Part shown: piece after piece, positions 45,107 to 53,502 of the stretch
Layout of the letters: every line of letters starts with the position of its first letter
Numbering within the stretch: position 1 is the first letter of the stretch
Source of the DNA: Desulfobacteraceae bacterium
GTDB taxonomy: Bacteria > Desulfobacterota > Desulfobacteria > Desulfobacterales > Desulfosalsimonadaceae
NCBI GenBank assembly: GCA_011389935.1
Contig: JAABTJ010000017.1
Location: forward strand, 1-63,856
Length of the DNA: 63,856 nucleotides
Reading direction: 5' to 3'
Program-made: the position numbers and the translations under genes
The notes under the pieces: model-generated
The model's input: only the letters and a program-made list of their open reading frames with translations
Told to the model about the DNA's origin: nothing
Database searches by the model: none

Positions 45107-45252
45107 TAAAACCCATCCCAACATTCGGATTTCGGTTCAAGATCGCGGCGGCGTCTTATTTCAAACCGCAGACATACTCGCGTATTTCGAGGATTTGAAA
45201 TAAGACGCCAACAAAGATATTGGGCCGAAAGTCAATTTTGGGATAGGTTCTA
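45107..45252. terminator. Nested inverted repeat between two convergent genes
   Basis: Perfect 16-bp arms GGCGTCTTATTTCAAA (45150-45165) and TTTGAAATAAGACGCC (45194-45209) lie inside imperfect outer arms (45110-45124 with 45234-45249). There is no T-run, but the position between the ABC-F stop and the nitrilase stop suggests a bidirectional barrier or a recombination-type site. The right outer arm contains the nitrilase stop codon. Confidence 0.5.
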
Positions 45253-46803
45253 ATCGGATATCTCCGTTTTCCAGACAATATTATACAGATCCAGCCGCCG
45301 GCTCTGGAGATTTCGTACGCTACCCTGTTCGCGAAGCTCCTTTAAGAGATCCAGGTCCAAATCGACCATCAGGGTCATTTCCGTGTTGGGCGTGGCTTCC
45401 GCTGCGATCGCATCGTGCGGGAAGGCAAAGTCCGAAGGGGTGAAAATGGCCGATTGGGAATACTGGATATCCATGTTTTCCACCCGGGGAAGGTTGCCCA
45501 CGCTTCCGGATATGGCCACATAGCATTCATTTTCAATCGCCCTTGCCTGGGCGCAGCGGCGCACGCGAAGATAGGCATTTTTCGTATCCGTCCAGAACGG
45601 CACCAGGAGGATGTCCATGTCCTTGTCCACGAGATAACGGGAAAGCTCCGGAAACTCCACGTCGTAGCAGACAAGGATACCGAGCCTTCCGATATCCGTG
45701 TTGAATATCTTGAGTTCCTTCCCTCCCTGCAGCCCCCAGTACTGGGATTCGTCCGGGGTGATGTGCAGCTTGTACTGGCTGTCCCAGGTGCCGTCCCGCC
45801 TGCAGAGAAAGGAGACGTTGTAAAGATGTTCATCCACGTATTCCGGGACGCTGCCGGCCACGATGTTGATATTGTAGGCAAGGGCCATCTGGAGGACGGC
45901 CTCGCGCAGCGGCTCGGTGTAATCGGCCAGAAGGCGCATGGCCTCGGCCGGGTTTTCCTGGTTGAAATGGGCCATGAGCGGGGCGTTCAGAAGCTCGGGA
46001 AACAGCACCAGGTCGCAGTTATATCCGGAAACCGCATCAACGAAGAATTCCACCTGGTGCATGAAGTCCTCGAAGGAGGAAAAAGGGCGCATCTGCCATT
46101 GCACCACGCTGATCCGGGGGTAGGATTTCCGCCCCCCGAAGAGCGTTTTCTTCTTTTCGTAGAAAATATTGTTCCATTCCATCAAAATGCCGTAGGACCG
46201 GGACTGGCTGTCTTCCGGCATGTAATTTTTCAGGATTTTTTTGATGTGAAAGTCATTGGCCAGCTGAAAGGAAAGGACCGGATCGTATATTTCGCTGTTC
46301 CTTACTTTCTCGATATATTGCTGGGGGGTCAGTTCTTTGTAATGGTCTACGTATCCCGGAATGCGCCCGCCGAATATGATCCCCTTGAGGTTCAGCTCCT
46401 CGCAGAGCTCCTTTCGGGCGTCGTAGAGACGGCGTCCCAGGCGGAGACCGCGGTAATCGGGGTGGACGAATACGTCGATGCCGTAGAGGCCGTCCCCCTT
46501 GGGATCGTGGTTTTTCAGGCGGCCTTTGCCAACCGCGTCTTCGTACGTATGCCGGGACTCGTAGGCATCCATGCTCACCCGGATCGTCAGGGCCGCGGCA
46601 ATGACTTTGCCCTTGTCTTCGATACAGATCTGCCCTTCCGGAAACCGGTCGATCAACATGGTAAATTCCTTATACGACCAGGCCCCCATTCCCGGGTAGA
46701 CCATTTCCATGATCTCCTCGATGTCGCTGTAATCCTCCCGGGTCAAATTTCTCAGTCGGAGCTTGTGCTCGAATTCCTGGCTGTCGTTGTTTTCCATTGT
46801 CAT
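45250..46803 (-). CDS. Bifunctional GNAT acetyltransferase / carbon-nitrogen hydrolase
   Basis: This 517-residue fusion has an N-terminal GNAT domain (about 1-230, with VHPDYRGLRLGRRLYD as acetyl-CoA loop) and a C-terminal nitrilase-superfamily domain (about 245-517) with the full Glu-Lys-Cys triad in FPELL, YKLHITPDE and VCYDVEFPE. The combination occurs in other bacteria, but its substrate is unknown; an acylated amine or small amide is likely. ATG 46803 follows AAGG; the longer reading from 46869 is entirely repeat copy A7. It probably acts in the cytoplasm. Confidence 0.87.
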   Translation of the reverse strand: MTMENNDSQEFEHKLRLRNLTREDYSDIEEIMEMVYPGMGAWSYKEFTMLIDRFPEGQICIEDKGKVIAAALTIRVSMDAYESRHTYEDAVGKGRLKNHDPKGDGLYGIDVFVHPDYRGLRLGRRLYDARKELCEELNLKGIIFGGRIPGYVDHYKELTPQQYIEKVRNSEIYDPVLSFQLANDFHIKKILKNYMPEDSQSRSYGILMEWNNIFYEKKKTLFGGRKSYPRISVVQWQMRPFSSFEDFMHQVEFFVDAVSGYNCDLVLFPELLNAPLMAHFNQENPAEAMRLLADYTEPLREAVLQMALAYNINIVAGSVPEYVDEHLYNVSFLCRRDGTWDSQYKLHITPDESQYWGLQGGKELKIFNTDIGRLGILVCYDVEFPELSRYLVDKDMDILLVPFWTDTKNAYLRVRRCAQARAIENECYVAISGSVGNLPRVENMDIQYSQSAIFTPSDFAFPHDAIAAEATPNTEMTLMVDLDLDLLKELREQGSVRNLQSRRLDLYNIVWKTEISD

Positions 46804-46829
46804 AATACCTTGTTCATAAATGGTTATGG

Positions 46830-46985
46830 TTGACGGCTTCGTAAAAAGCCCAATATCTGCGTTACGCACAATTTCTGAAGAATCTCACGTACGGCTAAGT
46901 ACGCTCAATTCTTCAAAAATTGCACGCGCCTTGATCTTGAACTTTTACCTTTGCCGCCCAAAATCGACTTTTTACGGGCTCATCA
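46830..46985 (-). repeat. Family A palindromic repeat, copy 7 (reverse)
   Basis: This full-length subtype I copy lies just upstream of the GNAT-nitrilase gene. ATGG occurs on both outer sides (46826-46829 and 46984-46987), the only hint of a flanking duplication in the family. The rest of 46804-47213 holds a promoter-like sequence and no gene. Confidence 0.88.
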
Positions 46986-47079
46986 TGGTTGTTTCACATC
47001 AAAAAGAGATTTTTCAACGCCTTCCTGTTCCCCGCAAAAGGGCAGGGGAAAAATCCGTTTGGAGCCGGCCCGTTCATGG

Positions 47080-47108
47080 TTGACACCTAAATTGAACCGG
47101 TATATAGG
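47080..47108 (+). promoter_or_regulatory. Candidate promoter upstream of the methylmalonyl-CoA gene block
   Basis: TTGACA (47080-47085) and TATAGG (47103-47108) are separated by 17 bases. It could drive the small membrane protein gene and perhaps the downstream pathway genes. Confidence 0.4.
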
Positions 47109-47213
47109 ATAACTTTTGTACAAACTCAAGATATTCTTGGGTTGCGGGCAGTCGGTATCTGATTGTCGAAAGAGGATATCTACCGGTTTCTATACCCAAT
47201 TGGAAGCGAATTC

Positions 47214-47489
47214 ATGGGGCCCCGGAGCAGAAAACTCGATAATACGCAGATCTTTCAACTGCTGTGGGGATGCGCCCTGCTGCTGATGGGGATCGCCTTT
47301 TTTTTCCGGATCCCGGATGTCATGAGCAGCTTTTCCGACCAGGAGCACTTTTTTGGCGCCTGGTATGTCCGGTTGTCCCTGTACCTTGTCAGTATCCTGC
47401 TGATCGGCGGTGGCGGAAAAAAAATTTATAAACTCCTTTATCAATCCGAGGATGCGCCCACTTCCCCCCCTGACGATAAAGACATGTAA
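47214..47489 (+). CDS. Small two-helix membrane protein, function unknown
   Basis: I do not recognise this 91-residue protein. It has two likely membrane helices (residues about 17-36 and 54-70) and an acidic, proline-rich C-terminus. ATG 47214 with GGAA upstream is my choice; a TTG at 47163 would add 17 residues. It precedes the epimerase gene by 154 bases, so it may not belong to that operon. Confidence 0.5.
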   Translation: MGPRSRKLDNTQIFQLLWGCALLLMGIAFFFRIPDVMSSFSDQEHFFGAWYVRLSLYLVSILLIGGGGKKIYKLLYQSEDAPTSPPDDKDM

Positions 47490-47643
47490 GCATGCCGAAG
47501 ATTGGCGGATGATTTTTCCCCGCTTGTTTCGATCTTTCTTGACATTTCAGGGATGATTCGATAAATTTGCCCATCAAATGATGGAAACATTGTTTTGGTA
47601 AATTTTTTGCGATACTCACGTTTACCCGAAAAGGAGGCGCTGC

Positions 47644-48045
47644 ATGAAAATACTTCATATCGACCATATCGGCGTGGCCGTCGACAGCAATGCGGAAGGG
47701 AAAAAATTCTGGTCCGACATCCTGGGTCTGCCCTATGAAGGGGAAGAAACCGTTGCGCAGCAGAAAGTGACAACCGCTTTTATGCCGGTAGGGGAAAGCG
47801 AAGTCGAACTGCTCGAGTCGACCGAACCGGACGGCCCGATCAGCAAGTTCATTGAAAAAAAGGGGAAGGGGATCCATCACATCGCCTTCCGGGTCGAGGA
47901 TATCGACCAGGCCCTGGCGGAGCTTAAAGAAAAAGGCGTTCAGTTGATTGATGAGACGCCGCGCAAAGGGGCCGGGGGTGCGCGTATCGCATTTCTGCAT
48001 CCAAAGGCGACGGGCGGGGTGCTCGTGGAGCTCTGCCAGAGATAA
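47644..48045 (+). CDS. mce: Methylmalonyl-CoA epimerase
   Basis: This 133-residue vicinal-oxygen-chelate protein has metal ligands in HIDHIGVAV, GIHHIAFRV and the C-terminal Glu of VLVELCQR. It interconverts (S)- and (R)-methylmalonyl-CoA, bridging the carboxyltransferase and mutase steps encoded downstream. AAAGGAGG precedes the ATG. The mutase gene follows after 147 bases. Confidence 0.94.
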   Translation: MKILHIDHIGVAVDSNAEGKKFWSDILGLPYEGEETVAQQKVTTAFMPVGESEVELLESTEPDGPISKFIEKKGKGIHHIAFRVEDIDQALAELKEKGVQLIDETPRKGAGGARIAFLHPKATGGVLVELCQR

Positions 48046-48192
48046 GGTTGTATTTTTTTTGCAAATGAAAAATACCGCGTTTATGTTTATAAACACGGAA
48101 CATATTGCTACTTTTCAGCGCTGCCAAAGCCTCACGCCAAAAGAGACATGGCTGCGACTGTAATGAAAATGGTTTAAGCAACGGAGCGTAAA

Positions 48193-50322
48193 ATGGGAGA
48201 ACATCCGAAAAAGAAGGAATGGAGCGATCTGGCCGGCAAGGAACTCAAGGGGAAACCCGTCGAGGCCCTTGAATGGCAATCCCCGGAAGGCATTACCATC
48301 AAGCCCCTGTACACGGCCGAGGACACCGAGGGAATCAAATTCGTCAACTCGCTGCCGGGCCTGCACCCCTTTGTGAGGGGGCCGCGGGCCACCATGTACA
48401 CGGTCAGGCCCTGGACGATACGTCAGTATGCCGGGTTTTCCTCGGCCAAGGAGTCCAACGCGTTTTACCGGAAAAATCTTGCGGCCGGCCAAATGGGGCT
48501 TTCCATCGCATTCGACCTGGCCACCCATCGCGGATATGATTCGGATCATCCCCGCGTTATCGGCGACGTGGGGAAGGCCGGCGTGCCGATCGATTCCATC
48601 GAGGACATGAAGATCCTCTTTGACGGGATCCCCCTGGACAAGATGTCTGTTTCCATGACCATGAACGGTGCGGTTCTCCCGGTAATGGCCGGGTATATCG
48701 TGGCTGCCGAGGAACAGGGGGTCTCCCAGGAGAAACTGACCGGTACGATCCAGAACGATATTTTGAAGGAATACCTGACCCGAAATACCTACATCTATCC
48801 GCCCGATCCGTCCATGCGCATCATATCGGATATTATCGGCTACTGCTCCACCCACATGCCGAAGTTCAACACCGTCAGCATCAGCGGATATCACATGATG
48901 GAAGCCGGGGCAGACTCGGTCCTTCAGACGGCCTTTACCCTGGCCGACGGCCTGGAATATGTCCGTGCCGCCCTTTCCGCGGGCCTTCCCATCGACAAGT
49001 TCGCCCCGCGGCTTTCCTTCTTTTTCGGGGTCGGCATGAATTTCTTCATGGAGATCGCGATGCTCAGGGCCGCGCGCTTCCTGTGGGCCGATCTCATGGC
49101 GCAGTTCAACCCCAAAGATCCGCGGTCATCCATGCTGCGGACCCACGTGCAGACCTCCGGGTGGAGCCTTACCCAGCAGGATCCCTACAACAACATCATC
49201 CGGACCACCCTCGAAGCGCTGGCGGCCGTGCTTGGCGGAACGCAGTCGCTGCATACCAACGCCTTCGACGAGGCGGTCAGCCTGCCGACGGATACGTCCG
49301 CCCGCGTGGCAAGGAACACCCAGATCATCATCCAGGAGGAGTCGCAGGTCACCAAGGTTGTGGACCCCCTGGGCGGATCCTATTATATCGAGAAGCTCAC
49401 CAGCGACATTATCAACAAGGCCCGCGCCATCATCGAGGAAGTCGAGGAAATGGGCGGCATGGCAAAGGCGATCTCTGCGGGTATGCCCAAGATGCGGATC
49501 GAGGAGGCTTCCGCGCGCCGGCAGGCACGCATCGACCAGGGAAGGGAGGTTGTTGTCGGCGTGAATAAATACCAGGTCGAGGACGAAGTGCCAATCGATG
49601 TAAGGGAAATCTCCGAGGCGGTTCGCGACAGCCAGATCTCAGCGATCAATGACATCCGCCAAAAGCGGGATGAATCTGAGGTGAAGCGCACCCTGGAAGC
49701 GATTACCAACTGCGCCGCGTCCGACGGCAATCTGCTTGAGGCGTGCATCCCTGCGGTACGGGCCAGGGCAACGGTCGGTGAAATATCCGATGCCATGGAA
49801 GCGGTTTTTGGGCGATTTACAGCCACGACCCAGTGTATCTCCGGGGTGTATGCCGGAGAATTCCAGGATGACGAGATCATCGCCGCCATCCGCAAACGAT
49901 GCGATCAGTTTATGGAGAAAACCGGCCGGCGGCCGCGGATTCTTTTAACCAAGATGGGGCAGGACGGCCACGATCGCGGGGTGAAAGTGGTGGCAACGGC
50001 GTATGCGGACCTTGGCTTTGACGTGGATCTGAGCCCCATGTTCCAGACGCCGGAAGAGGCCGCGCGCATGGCCGTTGAAAATGACGTTCACGTATTGGGC
50101 GTATCGAGTCTTGCCGGCGCCCACAAAATCCTGGTGCCAAAGCTAGTGGACGCGCTGAAACAAGAAGGGGGTGAAGATATCGCGGTGGTAGTCGGCGGCA
50201 TCATCCCGCCGGTGGACTACGATTATCTGTTTGCCGCCGGTGTATCCAAGGTGTTCGGTCCGGGTTCCATGGTGACAGATTCGGCCAACCAGGTGCTGAA
50301 TATCCTTGAAAAAACGGGCTGA
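48193..50322 (+). CDS. Methylmalonyl-CoA mutase, single-chain with B12-binding domain
   Basis: This 709-residue adenosylcobalamin enzyme rearranges (R)-methylmalonyl-CoA to succinyl-CoA. The N-terminal TIM barrel binds CoA (residues about 40-530), and the C-terminal Rossmann domain carries cobalamin ligand His593 in GQDGHDRG, with the SSLAGAH and GG.IPP motifs of B12-binding proteins. Both parts are in one chain, unlike two-subunit forms. A CGGAG RBS precedes the ATG. It is next to its chaperone gene meaB. Confidence 0.96.
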   Translation: MGEHPKKKEWSDLAGKELKGKPVEALEWQSPEGITIKPLYTAEDTEGIKFVNSLPGLHPFVRGPRATMYTVRPWTIRQYAGFSSAKESNAFYRKNLAAGQMGLSIAFDLATHRGYDSDHPRVIGDVGKAGVPIDSIEDMKILFDGIPLDKMSVSMTMNGAVLPVMAGYIVAAEEQGVSQEKLTGTIQNDILKEYLTRNTYIYPPDPSMRIISDIIGYCSTHMPKFNTVSISGYHMMEAGADSVLQTAFTLADGLEYVRAALSAGLPIDKFAPRLSFFFGVGMNFFMEIAMLRAARFLWADLMAQFNPKDPRSSMLRTHVQTSGWSLTQQDPYNNIIRTTLEALAAVLGGTQSLHTNAFDEAVSLPTDTSARVARNTQIIIQEESQVTKVVDPLGGSYYIEKLTSDIINKARAIIEEVEEMGGMAKAISAGMPKMRIEEASARRQARIDQGREVVVGVNKYQVEDEVPIDVREISEAVRDSQISAINDIRQKRDESEVKRTLEAITNCAASDGNLLEACIPAVRARATVGEISDAMEAVFGRFTATTQCISGVYAGEFQDDEIIAAIRKRCDQFMEKTGRRPRILLTKMGQDGHDRGVKVVATAYADLGFDVDLSPMFQTPEEAARMAVENDVHVLGVSSLAGAHKILVPKLVDALKQEGGEDIAVVVGGIIPPVDYDYLFAAGVSKVFGPGSMVTDSANQVLNILEKTG

Positions 50323-50334
50323 TATGAGATTTGA

Positions 50335-51342
50335 ATGGTTGAAACCGACCCGAAATACTACATAGACGGGGTGCTGGCCGGCGACAGAAAAATCCTGTCC
50401 AAAACCATTACCCTGATTGAAAGCGCGCTTCCCCGGCACAAAAGCATTACCGACGAGATCATGGGAGGGCTTCTACCCCATTCCGGAAACTCCATCCGGC
50501 TGGGTATTTCAGGAGTCCCCGGCGTCGGGAAAAGCACCTTCATTGAAAGTATGGGGATATCCCTGCTGGAAAAAGGCCATCGTGTGGCGATTCTTGCGGT
50601 GGATCCCAGCAGCGCCAAAAGCGGGGGATCCATTCTCGGGGACAAAACCCGGATGGAAAAACTCTCTGCAGACACGCGCGCTTATATCCGCCCGTCGCCG
50701 GCGGGAAAGACGCTGGGCGGTGTGGCCCGCAAAACCAGGGAAACCATCATGGTCTGCGAGGCCGCGGGGTTTGACGCGGTCATGGTGGAAACCGTGGGCG
50801 TCGGCCAGTCCGAGTATTCCGTGGCCTCTATGGTCGATTTTTTCCTGGTCCTGCTGCTCTCCGGCGGAGGGGACGAACTCCAGGGAATCAAGCGGGGCAT
50901 CCTTGAAATTGCCAACGCCCTTGCCGTTAACAAGGCCGACGGCGACAATGAGGCGCGTGCCGAAAAAGCCAGGCAGGTGTATGAAAATGCGCTTCATTTC
51001 ATGGGGGCGCCGGATGATTCCTGGCATCCCCCGGTGTTGACTTGCAGCGCCCTTACCATGGCCGGAATGGATGACATATGGGACACGGTGCTTCGTCATC
51101 ACGCGGAAATGAAAAAAAGTGGCCGTTTTGAAAGAAAACGGAAGCAGCAGGCAAAAGATTGGTTTTTATATCTGCTTGACGAAGGCATAAAAGAATGGTT
51201 TTATCAATTGCCGGAGGTGGCATCGTCACTGCCGGAAATTCAAAAGCAGGTCGAAAACGGCAGCGCAACAGCAATGACAGGTGCCAGGCGGATTTTGGAA
51301 CTCCTGGATCCGGTCGGTTCCGACCGGCGGCAGAGGGGTTGA
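50335..51342 (+). CDS. meaB: Methylmalonyl-CoA mutase-associated GTPase MeaB
   Basis: This 335-residue G3E GTPase has Walker A GVPGVGKST, Walker B-type VETVGVGQSE and NKADGD. It gates cobalamin loading and protects the mutase from inactivation. It begins 12 bases after the mutase stop, as in other B12-dependent mutase operons. Confidence 0.95.
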   Translation: MVETDPKYYIDGVLAGDRKILSKTITLIESALPRHKSITDEIMGGLLPHSGNSIRLGISGVPGVGKSTFIESMGISLLEKGHRVAILAVDPSSAKSGGSILGDKTRMEKLSADTRAYIRPSPAGKTLGGVARKTRETIMVCEAAGFDAVMVETVGVGQSEYSVASMVDFFLVLLLSGGGDELQGIKRGILEIANALAVNKADGDNEARAEKARQVYENALHFMGAPDDSWHPPVLTCSALTMAGMDDIWDTVLRHHAEMKKSGRFERKRKQQAKDWFLYLLDEGIKEWFYQLPEVASSLPEIQKQVENGSATAMTGARRILELLDPVGSDRRQRG

Positions 51343-51421
51343 TTGCCGCGTGGTGCCGCTTCCGGGCATATCCGGCATTTTCGTAAAAAAATCAAACCGA
51401 AGTAGGGAAAGGAAACAATTT

Positions 51422-52975
51422 ATGGGCGAAGCTTCGGATAAAATCAAGGAAATGATGGCCGTAAAGGCCAAAATTCAAAAAATGGGCGGTGAAAAAGCCA
51501 TCGCCAAGCAGAAAAAGGACGGCAAGCTGACCGCACGGGAGCGCCTTGACCTTTTTTTCGATTCCGGCACGTTCCGGGAGCTGGACGTTTTTGTCCGCCA
51601 CCGCTGCGTCAATTTCGGGATGGACAAGGTCGACATCCCCTCTGACGGGGTCATAACCGGCCACGGACTGGTCGACGGCCGGCCGGTTTTTGCTTTTGCC
51701 CAGGATTTTACGGCCCGGGCGGGCAGCCTTGGCGAAATGCACGCCAAGAAAATCTGCAAGGTAATGGATCTGGCCCTGAAATCAGGCACGCCGGTGGTCG
51801 GGTTTAACGATTCCGGGGGGGCCCGCATACAGGAAGGGGTGGATGCCCTTTATGGATACGGGGAGATCTTTTACCGGAATTCCACTTCCTCGGGCGTGAT
51901 TCCGCAGATATCGGCCATCATGGGTCCGACCGCGGGAGGGGCCGTCTATTCCCCGGCCATGACCGACTACGTCTTCATGGTGAAAAATACTAGCCACATG
52001 TTTATTACCGGCCCCCAGGTGATCAAATCGGTCACGGGAGAGGAGATCTCTTTCGAAGATCTGGGCGGTGCCATGACGCACAATGAAAAAAGCGGCGTTG
52101 CCCATTTTGCCTGTGAGTCGGACGCCGATGCCATTGAACGCATCCGAAAACTGCTCTCCTTTCTGCCGTCCAACAACGTCGAAGACCCCCCCATTATCGA
52201 TACGGGGGATGATCCGGGCAGAATTGACCCCGCACTGGACACGCTCGTTCCGGTGGACGTCAACCAGTCCTACGACATGAAGGATATCATACATGCCATC
52301 GTCGACAACGGCGACTTTTTCGAACCCCACGAGCATTATGCCAAAAATATCATCGTCGGTTTCGGCCGGTTGAACGGCCGGAGCATCGGCATTATTGCAA
52401 ACCAGCCAAAATTTCTGGCCGGCTGCCTGGATATTGACGCATCGGACAAGGCCACCCGGTTCATCCGGTTCTGTGACGCCTTCAATATTCCCATTCTCAC
52501 GTTTGCCGATGTTCCCGGCTACCTGCCCGGAAGCGACCAGGAATGGGGGGGGATCATCCGGCACGGCGCAAAACTGCTCTGGTGCTATTCCGAAGCAACC
52601 GTGCCCAAGCTCCTCGTGATTGTGCGGAAGGACTACGGCGGGGCATATATCGCCATGTCATCGAAACACCTGGGCGCGGATATGGCATACGCCTGGCCGA
52701 CGGCGGAAATTGCGGTCATGGGCGCTGAAGGCGCGGCCAACATCATCCACCGCCGGGAAATCCAGGATTCGGAAGATCCGGCGGGAAAGAGGAGAGAAAA
52801 AGTCGAGGAATACAAGAAGATTTTTTCCAACCCGTATATTGCGGCAAACAGGGGGTATATTGACGATATCATCGTACCCAGCGAAACCCGCCCCCGCTTG
52901 ATCGAATCGCTGGAGATACTTGCCGGCAAGCGCCAGGCGCTGCCCCCGAAAAAACACGGCAATATACCGGCGTAA
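51422..52975 (+). CDS. Methylmalonyl-CoA carboxyltransferase 12S-type / acyl-CoA carboxylase beta subunit
   Basis: This 517-residue crotonase-fold carboxyltransferase has the duplicated domain layout of PccB, MmdA and transcarboxylase 12S. Motifs include FNDSGGARIQEGV and GPTAGGAVYSPA in the N-half, and GYLPG and GGAYIAMSSKHLGAD in the C-half. It moves CO2 between biotin and the acyl-CoA. The ATG at 51422 has AAGGAAA upstream and 80 bases separate it from meaB. No OadB-type membrane pump gene is present, which argues against a sodium-pumping decarboxylase and for a soluble transcarboxylase with the 5S-biotin protein downstream. Confidence 0.9.
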   Translation: MGEASDKIKEMMAVKAKIQKMGGEKAIAKQKKDGKLTARERLDLFFDSGTFRELDVFVRHRCVNFGMDKVDIPSDGVITGHGLVDGRPVFAFAQDFTARAGSLGEMHAKKICKVMDLALKSGTPVVGFNDSGGARIQEGVDALYGYGEIFYRNSTSSGVIPQISAIMGPTAGGAVYSPAMTDYVFMVKNTSHMFITGPQVIKSVTGEEISFEDLGGAMTHNEKSGVAHFACESDADAIERIRKLLSFLPSNNVEDPPIIDTGDDPGRIDPALDTLVPVDVNQSYDMKDIIHAIVDNGDFFEPHEHYAKNIIVGFGRLNGRSIGIIANQPKFLAGCLDIDASDKATRFIRFCDAFNIPILTFADVPGYLPGSDQEWGGIIRHGAKLLWCYSEATVPKLLVIVRKDYGGAYIAMSSKHLGADMAYAWPTAEIAVMGAEGAANIIHRREIQDSEDPAGKRREKVEEYKKIFSNPYIAANRGYIDDIIVPSETRPRLIESLEILAGKRQALPPKKHGNIPA

Positions 52976-53001
52976 ACCGAAGCACCAGGAGTTCACCGGC
53001 T

Positions 53002-53217
53002 ATGAGAATGGAAAAAAAGAAAAAAGCGGCCATTGCCGCTGTTATGCAATACCTTGAAACAGAGCGGCAGCAAATGGCCGCGGCAGGCGCCCCTGCGCGG
53101 ACCGTCGCCATACCTGTTCCCTCTACGCTGTGCATGGCAAGTCCCTACGGTATTTCGGGCAGGAACGCTCAGATGCAGATACGCACAATGATGCAGTACC
53201 GGACATTCCGGGGATAA
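53002..53217 (+). CDS. Small accessory protein of carboxyltransferase operon
   Basis: This 71-residue protein has an N-terminal helix with KKKKAAIAAVMQYLETE, a Pro-rich centre and a C-terminal helix with GISGRNAQMQIRTMMQYR. It has no membrane helix, so it is not a typical OadG. Small proteins of this pattern occur in acyl-CoA carboxylase and methylmalonyl-CoA decarboxylase operons; their role is unclear. CAGGAG precedes the ATG by about ten bases. It lies 26 bases after the 12S-type gene. Confidence 0.6.
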   Translation: MRMEKKKKAAIAAVMQYLETERQQMAAAGAPARTVAIPVPSTLCMASPYGISGRNAQMQIRTMMQYRTFRG

Positions 53218-53308
53218 TTTCCGGCGTATGCCGGCGGATGGGTCCGGTCAGGAAAATATTGAGCGCTGGGACGGGCCGGCAGAAGAATCGTTTATGAATG
53301 GATAAATA

Positions 53309-53464
53309 TGATGAACTCGTAAAAAGTCGATTTTGGACGGCAAAGTAAAAAGTTCAAGATCAAGGCGCGTGCAATTTTTGAAGAATCGATAGTACTCAGC
53401 CGTACGTGAGATTCTTCGAAAATTGTGCGCAACCCAGATATTGGACTTTTTACGAAGCCGTCAA
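53309..53464 (+). repeat. Family A palindromic repeat, copy 8 (forward)
   Basis: In this full-length subtype I copy, all mismatches of the inner stem (GCGTGCAATTTTTGAAGAAT against ATTCTTCGAAAATTGTGCGC) become G-U pairs in a plus-strand transcript, which suggests an RNA fold. It splits the carboxyltransferase genes, ending 38 bases before the 5S-biotin gene. Confidence 0.9.
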
Positions 53465-53502
53465 ATATAATCACGATTACCTGGGTGAGGGGAGTGTACA
53501 AG

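Noticed and set aside
45415..46833. 472-residue plus-strand open frame
   Set aside because: It is antisense to the GNAT-nitrilase gene, which has complete catalytic motifs.
46826..46987. ATGG target-site duplication flanking repeat copy A7
   Set aside because: Other copies lack any consistent flanking duplication, so this is probably chance.
53309..53464. Family A repeats as simple Rho-independent terminators
   Set aside because: The outer arm ends in CTTTTTAC, but the elements are 155 bp, occur in both orientations and lie upstream of genes within probable operons.
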